A stretch of 64,000 bases of DNA, taken from positions 62,001 through 126,000 of the forward strand of contig JACPPC010000001.1 in NCBI GenBank assembly GCA_016191225.1. Direction: 5' to 3'. The notes beneath the pieces are model-generated. The model ran no database searches. It was not told where the DNA came from and was given only the letters and a program-made list of their open reading frames with translations. Numbering within the stretch: position 1 is the stretch's first letter; every line of letters starts with the position of its first letter. Both the position numbers and the translations under genes were made by a program. Positions 55,207 to 64,000 of the stretch are shown one piece after another. The DNA comes from Gemmatimonadota bacterium. Its GTDB lineage: Bacteria > Gemmatimonadota > Gemmatimonadetes > Gemmatimonadales > Gemmatimonadaceae.

Positions 55207-56009
55207 GGCCGGGCCCCCGCGCGCGCAGCCGGGGCCGGGGCGTCACCGGCCACGCCCCTCACGTCGATTCCGGTGGCGGTGCCGGGGCGCGCGAACGGCG
55301 CCGGGCGCGTCGGGCCGAGCTCGGTCGCGCCGGGGAGGGCGGTCCCGGTCTGCCCGGGATAGCCGACGGGTCCCCTGGCGACCTCGCGCCCGAGCTTGCC
55401 CTGCAGCCCGCGCACGTAGTTCACGACGTGCCAGCGATCGGCTTCCTCGATCCGGTTGTAGCTGGGCATCAGGCCGCGCCCGTTGCGGATCATGCCGAAG
55501 ATGTAGCCATCGGTGCGGGCCCTGGTGAGGTCGCCGACGATGTTGATGCCGAGCCCGTACTTGGCCATGATGGGGTTCCTGGTGCCGGCGCCGTCATCGC
55601 CGTGGCAGACGGCGCAGTTGACCTGGAAATAGCGCCGCCCGAGGGCAACCGACGAGTCGCTGGCCGGGACGGGGTTGGCGATCGCGGCACCGATCGAGTC
55701 GATGACGCCGGGGAGGGCCGTGTTCGAGACCTGGAAGTACGGCAGCGCGGTGCCCCCGATCGGCACGGAGTAGGGCGGGTTGCCGCGGAAGGCGAGTTCC
55801 CCCTCCTTGGCCGAGTTGACGGGCCCGAGGAAGGTCTTGCTCGGCCAGAAGTACTTGACCGATGTGTCCTTCGCGATCGCCATGTTCTCCCACGTGTCCA
55901 GCTTGGGCTGGTAGCGGAAGGTGCTGAACCAGTCGCAGGCGGAGAGCGCCGGCACGGCGGCGGCGAGGGCGAGGGCGCGCAGCGGTCGTCGCCGGAGGCT
56001 AGCGCGCAT
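55203..56009 (-). CDS. actE: Alternative Complex III monoheme cytochrome c subunit ActE
   Basis: 268 residues. Lipoprotein signal with LSAC (Cys25). A single heme c site CAVCH (C132-H136) and likely axial Met181 in GRGLMPSYN. In ACIII this subunit, or ActA, passes electrons to a soluble cytochrome or oxidase. The C-terminal 55 residues are Pro/Gly/Ala-rich. It overlaps actD by 11 bases at its start and actF by four at its end, so expression is coupled. Confidence 0.93.
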   Translation of the reverse strand: MRASLRRRPLRALALAAAVPALSACDWFSTFRYQPKLDTWENMAIAKDTSVKYFWPSKTFLGPVNSAKEGELAFRGNPPYSVPIGGTALPYFQVSNTALPGVIDSIGAAIANPVPASDSSVALGRRYFQVNCAVCHGDDGAGTRNPIMAKYGLGINIVGDLTRARTDGYIFGMIRNGRGLMPSYNRIEEADRWHVVNYVRGLQGKLGREVARGPVGYPGQTGTALPGATELGPTRPAPFARPGTATGIDVRGVAGDAPAPAARAGARP

Positions 56010-56499
56010 GCCGCACCTCCGAGGCCCCGTGCTGCCCGAACAGCTCCTGCGCGGCCCGTTCCTTCTCGGGCGGGCACTGCACGTAGATGCCGTAGTCGCC
56101 GTTGGTGAACCGTGGGTCGAAGCCGACGTCGAGCACGAGCTTGGGGAGGCGGGAGTTGATGAACATGCCGAAGACGGTGGAGAGCGCGCCGACCAGCACC
56201 ATCATCTCGAAGCTGATGATCGTGTAGGGGATCCAGCTGGCGATCGCCTTGCCGCCGGTGACGAGGGGCCAGTAGTCCGACGTCCAGATCGAGATCCAGT
56301 AGCCGAACGAGGCGCTGAGGAGCCCGCCGACGAGGGTGAAGCGCCGGACGGGGCTCGTTGGCGCGCCGATGACGTCCTCGAGCTCGTGGTGCACGGTCGG
56401 GGAGTAGACGGTCACGTCCCCGAGCCGCTGGCGCTGGAGCTCGCGGACCGCCGAGACGAGGCGGTCGAGCTCGCGGAAGTTCGCGACGATGCCGGGCAT
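55999..56499 (-). CDS. actD: Alternative Complex III subunit ActD (DUF3341)
   Basis: 166 residues. DUF3341 family, with two membrane helices near 57-75 and 91-113 and a soluble part on either side. VYSPTVHHELEDVIG, SPVRRFTLVGGLLSASFGYW and the FDPRFTNGDYGIYVQC stretch are characteristic. It is a small subunit of the quinol oxidoreductase. Its start codon overlaps the actC stop (TGATG). Confidence 0.92.
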   Translation of the reverse strand: MPGIVANFRELDRLVSAVRELQRQRLGDVTVYSPTVHHELEDVIGAPTSPVRRFTLVGGLLSASFGYWISIWTSDYWPLVTGGKAIASWIPYTIISFEMMVLVGALSTVFGMFINSRLPKLVLDVGFDPRFTNGDYGIYVQCPPEKERAAQELFGQHGASEVRHAR

Positions 56500-57899
56500 C
56501 AGTGGTGCCCCCCGTGCGCCGGCGCGGCGGCGCGCCGCGGCGGGATGATCTCCTTGACCTCGATGATCGCCATGATCGGGAGCTGCTTGATGAAGAGCAG
56601 GAACCACATGAAGAACCACCCGAAGCTGCCGATCAGCAGGCTCACGTCGATCCAGCTCGGCGTGTACGACGTCCACTGCCAGGGCTCGAACTCGTGCGAC
56701 AGCGACGGCACCACGATCACGAACCGCTCGAACCACATGCCGAGGTTGATGAAGATCGAGAGGATGAACAGCCAGGCCGTGTTGCGGCGCAACTTCTGCG
56801 AGAACAGCGACAGCGGGAGGATCGTGTTGCAGATGAGCATGATCCAGGCGGCCCACCACCACTGCCCGAAGACGCGGTTCCAGAAGTACTCCTGCTCGGG
56901 CTTCACGCCGCTGTACCACGCCACCCAGAACTCGACGAGGTAGGCGCAGCCGACGACCATCGACGTGAACAGCACCGTCTTGGCGGTCGCGTCGAGGTGG
57001 TTGAGGGTCACGTAATGCTCGAGCCTCCACCACTTGCGCAGGGGGATGATGATCGTCCACACCATCGCGAAGCCGGAGAAGATCGCACCGGCCACGAAGT
57101 AGGGCGGGAAGATCGTCGCGTGCCAGCCGGGGGTCAGCGCCATCGCGAAGTCGAACGACACCACCGAGTGCACCGACAGCACGAGCGGCGTGCTGAAGGC
57201 GGCGAGGAACAGGTAGGCCCGCGTGAAGTGCCGCCACTCGCGGTCGGTGTTCTTCCAGCCGAGCGAGAGGATGCTGTAGATGAACCGGCGCGTCGGGTTC
57301 TTCTCCCGGTCGCGAATCACCGCGATGTCGGGAATGAGCCCGATGTAGAGGAAGGTCGTCGAGATCGTGAGGTAGGTGGAGATCGCGAAGACGTCCCAGA
57401 CCAGCGGGCTCTTGAAGTTCGACCAGAGGAGCCGCCAGTTCGGGTACGGGATCAGCCAGAAGAACTTCCACGGCCGCCCGATGTGGATGATCGGGAACAG
57501 CCCCGCCGTCATGACCGCGAACACCGTCATCGCCTCGGCCGCACGGTAGATCGTGGTGCGGAAACCGGCGCGGAAGAGGTAGAGGATCGCCGAGATCAGC
57601 GTCCCGGCGTGGCCGATGCCGACCCAGAAGACGAAGGTGATGATGTAGACGCCCCACATCACCGGCGGCGCGTATCCGGCGTTGCCGAGGCCGGCGTAGA
57701 TCTGGAAGGTCCACGCCGCGATCCCGATCCCGAGGCACGTCATCGCCACCCCCAGCCCCATGAACCAGGCCTTGGTGGGGCTGAGCGTGCCGCCGATCTC
57801 GCGGTCGACCTGCTCGAAGTCCTTGATCGCCGGGACCTGGATGTCCGCCGACGCGATGTTGGGGCGCATGGGGCCCACCGGCTCCGCCATCGTGGCCAT
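56499..57899 (-). CDS. actC: Alternative Complex III subunit ActC (NrfD-like)
   Basis: 466 residues, about ten membrane helices. NrfD/PsrC-like quinol-interacting subunit: WGVYIITFVFWVGIGHAGTLI, IGRPWKFFWLIPYPNWR, LVWDVFAISTYLTIS and SVVSFDFAMALTPGWH match the family. It should hold the quinol-binding site at the membrane surface. A second ATG three codons later (MAEPVG) is an alternative start. It begins four bases after the actB stop. Confidence 0.94.
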   Translation of the reverse strand: MATMAEPVGPMRPNIASADIQVPAIKDFEQVDREIGGTLSPTKAWFMGLGVAMTCLGIGIAAWTFQIYAGLGNAGYAPPVMWGVYIITFVFWVGIGHAGTLISAILYLFRAGFRTTIYRAAEAMTVFAVMTAGLFPIIHIGRPWKFFWLIPYPNWRLLWSNFKSPLVWDVFAISTYLTISTTFLYIGLIPDIAVIRDREKNPTRRFIYSILSLGWKNTDREWRHFTRAYLFLAAFSTPLVLSVHSVVSFDFAMALTPGWHATIFPPYFVAGAIFSGFAMVWTIIIPLRKWWRLEHYVTLNHLDATAKTVLFTSMVVGCAYLVEFWVAWYSGVKPEQEYFWNRVFGQWWWAAWIMLICNTILPLSLFSQKLRRNTAWLFILSIFINLGMWFERFVIVVPSLSHEFEPWQWTSYTPSWIDVSLLIGSFGWFFMWFLLFIKQLPIMAIIEVKEIIPPRRAAAPAHGGHH

Positions 57900-57902
57900 G
57901 GG

Positions 57903-61043
<3,141 letters not shown>

Positions 61044-61053
61044 ATGCTGGCGC

Positions 61054-61833
61054 TCAGTAGTGACAGGAGGCGCAGTCATAGCGCGCCTTCTTGAGTCCGG
61101 GGGCCGTGGCGGTCGCGCCCTGGGCGTGCGCATCGGCAACGAGCAGGCCGCCGCCGGGAAGCGTGGGGAGGGGCGAGAGTCCGTTGCTGGCGAGGGTCCA
61201 TCCGGCGGCGGTCCTGGTGTAGCCGCTCGCCACGTCGCCCTTGGCGGGGTCGTAGCCGTTCACATGGCAGGTGACGCACCAGCCCATGTTGAGCGAGGCG
61301 TACTGGAAGACCTGCGCCATCTTCTGCACCTGGCCGTGGCAGCTCTGGCAGGTGACGCCGGCGTTGACGTGGCGCATGTGGGGGAAGTGCACGTACTTGG
61401 GCAGGCGGTGGATCCGCACCCACGGGATCGGCTTCTTGTCGTTCCAGTACTTGGCCACCTTCTGGATTTCCGGCGACTGCGTCTTGACCACCATGTGGCA
61501 GCCCATGCAGGTGCCGACGGCGGGGAGGCCGGGATCGGGCGACTTGTTGGCGGAGTAGTGGCAGTAGAGGCAGTTCATGCCGGCCTGCTGCACATGCGTC
61601 GGATGCGGGAAGAGGATCGGCTGCACGGGCGAGTAGCCCTGGGCCGAGGAGCCACCGCTGTATCCCCAGGGACCTCGCGGGGCATTGAGCCTGGTGGTGG
61701 TGTCGACGGCGGCGGCGGCGGGCGTGGCCGCGGCTTGCTGCGCGCGGCCCTTCCAGGCGGAGATGGCGGTGGCCGCGGCGACGAGCGCCACAAGGCCGGG
61801 AACGGCCGCCCACTTCCTCCAACTCGTGTGCAT
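61054..61833 (-). CDS. actA: Alternative Complex III pentaheme cytochrome c subunit ActA
   Basis: 259 residues. An N-terminal hydrophobic segment (VPGLVALVAAATAISAW) anchors or exports it. Five heme c sites: CLYCH 88-92, CMGCH 109-113, CQSCH 162-166, CVTCH 186-190 and CASCH 254-258, the last three residues from the end. This is the canonical heme count. The ATG was chosen because it begins right before the signal segment. It is the first gene of the act operon; no clear promoter was found in the 140 bases upstream, which has a GGAGTACTCC palindrome at about 61850-61859. Confidence 0.96.
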   Translation of the reverse strand: MHTSWRKWAAVPGLVALVAAATAISAWKGRAQQAAATPAAAAVDTTTRLNAPRGPWGYSGGSSAQGYSPVQPILFPHPTHVQQAGMNCLYCHYSANKSPDPGLPAVGTCMGCHMVVKTQSPEIQKVAKYWNDKKPIPWVRIHRLPKYVHFPHMRHVNAGVTCQSCHGQVQKMAQVFQYASLNMGWCVTCHVNGYDPAKGDVASGYTRTAAGWTLASNGLSPLPTLPGGGLLVADAHAQGATATAPGLKKARYDCASCHY

Positions 61834-61974
61834 TCGGAGTCTGGGGTGAGGAGTACTCCCCGAAGGGAGTGCAGCGGTTCGAGCGGCGGTCGCGGAGGCT
61901 CCGCCGGCACAGTCGGAATGGCGGGGTAAACTGGCCGCGCGCGCAGGGTTATGCAAGGCGCGCGGCCCGCCGAT

Positions 61975-62763
61975 TCAGCGCGTCGCGGCCCCCCTCGCGC
62001 GTCGCTCGATCTCGCTCGCCGCGGCGAGCCCGACCCCCGACAAATCGGGGGGGAGCAGGTCGAGGTTGGCGCGGGGAACCTGGGTGAGCCGCAAGGGCCA
62101 CCCGGTGCCGAAGACAAGCCGCTCCGCTCCCACGGTTCGGATGAGGTGCGCGAGCTCGTCCTCGGGGGGGCCCCAGAGCCAGCTGATGTCCCACCAGAGT
62201 CGCTCGCGCTCGGCGGGCGTGCACCCCCAGTGCACTTCCTCGACCAGCACGCGCGACGGCGCGGCCACCACGACGTGGGCGGCCGTGCCGCGCGCCAGGG
62301 CCCTCACGTGCGCCGCGGTGAGGTCGGGGGCGCCATCGATGGGGTGCCGCTGGCGCGCATCCTCGAACCTGGTGGTGAGGATGAGCACGAGTCCCGCCGC
62401 CGCGCAGCGGTGGCCGAGCTCGAGCAGGGCCGGATGGTCGGCGCCGAGCCCGAGCTGCATCGGGTAGGCGCGCACCGCCGGGGCGCCGGCTCGCAGCGCG
62501 GCGTCGACCTGGTCCGCGAACCGCGGCCAGTCGGGGCGCACCGTTGGCACCGCGCGCAGGACCGGCGCGTGCGCCGTGAGCGCCTCGGCCAGCGCCGTGT
62601 TGCCGTGCACCGGGTCGCGCCACCAGGCGCTCGGCAGGTGCCCCACCCAGGCCTCGCCGATTCCCTCGCGCTCGATCACGCGGCGCAGGATCGCCGGCTC
62701 GGGGTGCGGCACGTGCCGCCAGGGATAGCCGCCGATCCAGCAGTGGACGTCGACGAGGGTCAT
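61975..62763 (-). CDS. amidohydrolase-like protein with broken HxH motif
   Basis: 262 residues, TIM-barrel amidohydrolase shape. The strand-1 metal motif that should read HxH is LVDVHCWIG: His7 is kept but Trp9 replaces the second His. Later elements look family-like: PAVRAYPMQLGLG, a LILTTRFEDAR region, VEEVHWGCTP and RLVFGTGWPLR (the strand-8 Asp is replaced too, Gly-Thr-Gly). It may be inactive or use a different site. The ATG overlaps the stop of the neighbouring paralogue (ATGA), so the two are cotranslated. Confidence 0.8.
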   Translation of the reverse strand: MTLVDVHCWIGGYPWRHVPHPEPAILRRVIEREGIGEAWVGHLPSAWWRDPVHGNTALAEALTAHAPVLRAVPTVRPDWPRFADQVDAALRAGAPAVRAYPMQLGLGADHPALLELGHRCAAAGLVLILTTRFEDARQRHPIDGAPDLTAAHVRALARGTAAHVVVAAPSRVLVEEVHWGCTPAERERLWWDISWLWGPPEDELAHLIRTVGAERLVFGTGWPLRLTQVPRANLDLLPPDLSGVGLAAASEIERRARGAATR

Positions 62764-63593
62764 GCGCCCTCCCGCGCGATCGCGGCCGTGGCGGCAAACG
62801 CCCCCGGCGGGAAGATCCGCACGGCATTGCGCCAGCGGATGTCGGCCAGGTCGCCCGGCGGCAGCCCGATCACGTCGAGGGCGCGCAGCTTGGCGAGTCC
62901 GGTGCAGAGGGTGACGTCGGCCGCCCAGAGGAGTCGGCGGGGACCGAGCCATTGCAGGCCGTCGTCGAGCATGCCGCGGTCACAGCCGCTGCCGCTGAGG
63001 TCGAAGCAGACGTTCGGCGCACCGGCGGCCGCGGGGAGCGAATGCTGCCAGTCCCCTCCCCCGCTGATGTGCGCGGCGATGAACGACACGGTGGGGTGGC
63101 GCGCGGCGAGCCGCGCCAGGTCGGCGGCGTCGGAGATGTCCTGTCCCGGCCAGTGCCGGGTGCGGTGCTGCCACAGGTGATGCAGCACCGGCAGGTGGTG
63201 CGCCGCCGCGAACTCGCAGACGGGGTCGAGGAGCGGGTCGTCGCAGCGCCGCGCCGCGGCGAGCTTCACCCCGATGCCGCCGCGGGCGATCCCCCGCTCG
63301 AGCTCGGCGAGGGCGTGGGCCGGGTAGTTCGGGTTGACGTGGATGTACGCGCGAATCCGGCCGGGGTCATGGTCGGCGATGTGGTACATCGACGTGTTGC
63401 CCCCCGTGACGTCGTCGGGCGAGGCGAAGTAGGTGGGCGACGCCGTCCCCCAGGTGCCGAGGATCGAGGCCACGTGGCAGCTGATGCCGATCCGGTCGCC
63501 GGCCTCGAGGCGGCGCCTGTCGGTGTCGAAGCTGCGGCCGAAGTGCGCGTGGACGTCGATCAGCGGCGCCGTGCCGGCGAGGGGCGTGGTCAT
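62760..63593 (-). CDS. amidohydrolase (TIM-barrel metal-dependent hydrolase)
   Basis: 277 residues. Strand-1 motif is IDVHAHFG with both His. Further family landmarks: IHVNPNYPAHALAELE, IGVKLAAARRCDD (the Lys of strand 4), LPVLHHLWQHRTRHW, FIAAHISGGGDWQHSL and RLLWAADVTLC (strand 8 Asp). It is likely catalytically competent, unlike its partner. Substrate unknown. The ATG was chosen at the window spacing from the aminotransferase gene, 28 bases upstream. Confidence 0.85.
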   Translation of the reverse strand: MTTPLAGTAPLIDVHAHFGRSFDTDRRRLEAGDRIGISCHVASILGTWGTASPTYFASPDDVTGGNTSMYHIADHDPGRIRAYIHVNPNYPAHALAELERGIARGGIGVKLAAARRCDDPLLDPVCEFAAAHHLPVLHHLWQHRTRHWPGQDISDAADLARLAARHPTVSFIAAHISGGGDWQHSLPAAAGAPNVCFDLSGSGCDRGMLDDGLQWLGPRRLLWAADVTLCTGLAKLRALDVIGLPPGDLADIRWRNAVRIFPPGAFAATAAIAREGA

Positions 63594-63621
63594 GCGGCGC
63601 GCCCGCCCACGCATGCCGGCG

Positions 63622-64000
63622 TCACGCGGCCGCCGGGTGCGCGGCGGCGACGTCGCGCGCCGCGGCATGCAGCCCGGCATCGAACGCCCCGAGGGCCGCG
63701 TGGTCGTGGGCAAGCATGGGGAAATTGTACGCCCCGCGCTTGACGAGCACACCGTGCGCGCAGCAGGCGGCGAGCCAGGTGCGCTCGGCCTCGGCGGCGG
63801 AGAATCGCACGAACCACATCTGCGGCACGCCCTCCACCGTGGCGGCAATCCCGGCTCCCGCCAGTGCGTCGCGGGCGATCCGCATCTGGCGCTCCCCGGT
63901 CTCGCGCAGCACCGCCGGCAGGCTCATCTCGGCGGCGACGTCAAGCACGGCGTGGGCGGCGGCGAGGGCCGCCGTCTCACCGGCCAGCGTCGACGACACC
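63622..64000 (-). CDS. class III aminotransferase, C-terminal part (cut by window edge)
   Basis: Only the last 126 codons are in the window. VSSTLAGETAALAAAHAVLD matches the T.(S/G)xxAA segment after the PLP lysine in glutamate-1-semialdehyde-aminomutase-like enzymes. GERQMRIARDALAGAGIAA, MWFVRFSA and GVLVKRGAYNFPMLAHDHA are C-terminal-domain landmarks. The frame runs off the right edge, so start and active-site Lys are outside. It is upstream of two amidohydrolases on the same strand and probably in one operon with them. Confidence 0.8.
   Translation of the reverse strand, partial: VSSTLAGETAALAAAHAVLDVAAEMSLPAVLRETGERQMRIARDALAGAGIAATVEGVPQMWFVRFSAAEAERTWLAACCAHGVLVKRGAYNFPMLAHDHAALGAFDAGLHAAARDVAAAHPAAA

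Overview
The window is about 70% G+C chromosomal DNA with long, tightly packed, co-oriented gene runs, mostly on the minus strand. The gene set fits an aerobic, free-living Gram-negative bacterium: a complete Alternative Complex III cluster, TonB/ExbB/ExbD systems, a very large TonB-dependent receptor, many lipoproteins, inositol-lipid genes and a membrane pyrophosphatase. I infer Gemmatimonadota, but I see no rRNA or other decisive marker.

Layout. 1-2.1 kb: pyrD (cut by the window edge), an N-acetylmuramoyl-L-alanine amidase and smpB on the minus strand, then tRNA-Leu(CAG). 2.3-9.1 kb: secreted and small membrane proteins, a lytic transglycosylase, aspartase, a DUF4149 membrane protein, an MBL-fold hydrolase and thioredoxin reductase. 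9.5-17.0 kb: eleven minus-strand genes that overlap or nearly touch, probably one operon. It starts with a CDP-alcohol phosphotransferase and myo-inositol-1-phosphate synthase (phosphoinositide synthesis), passes through a 2-oxoacid dehydrogenase E2 and ends with a PHP phosphoesterase, a short-chain dehydrogenase lacking its catalytic Tyr, and an unknown Cys-motif protein. 17.2-22.2 kb: a NamZ-type muramidase, erpA, a sodium:solute symporter, a Bor-like lipoprotein and a BadF/BadG-type sugar kinase; NamZ, the symporter and the kinase may together salvage peptidoglycan sugars. 22-25 kb: a TPR protein, a frameshifted cupredoxin lipoprotein and an HDOD protein. 25-31.8 kb: three amino-acid or dicarboxylate transporters around a K+-independent H+-pyrophosphatase. 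31.9-34.3 kb: a more A/T-rich island with two lipoprotein genes, one broken by an in-frame TAG. 34.4-37.8 kb: a five-gene TonB/ExbB/ExbD operon. 37.9-43.1 kb: a four-gene signalling operon with two histidine kinases and two response regulators, one an NtrC-like protein without GAFTGA. 43.9-53.5 kb: Hsp20, a metallophosphoesterase, a Gly-rich secreted protein, a 1244-residue TonB-dependent receptor with an extra C-terminal domain, a glycosidase-like protein and a peroxiredoxin, then tRNA-Ala(UGC). 53.9-61.8 kb: actABCDEF, the respiratory quinol:cytochrome c oxidoreductase. 62-64 kb: two amidohydrolases, one with a broken HxH motif, and the end of a class III aminotransferase.

A short dispersed repeat (core TCCTTCGCTGCGCCCAGGA and its complement) occurs at four places. 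It forms the C-terminal codons of the symporter gene and lies directly upstream of another gene's likely start. No CRISPR array, prophage, transposase or rRNA was seen. Coordinates were derived by hand from the sequence; starts are stated as choices where they are uncertain.
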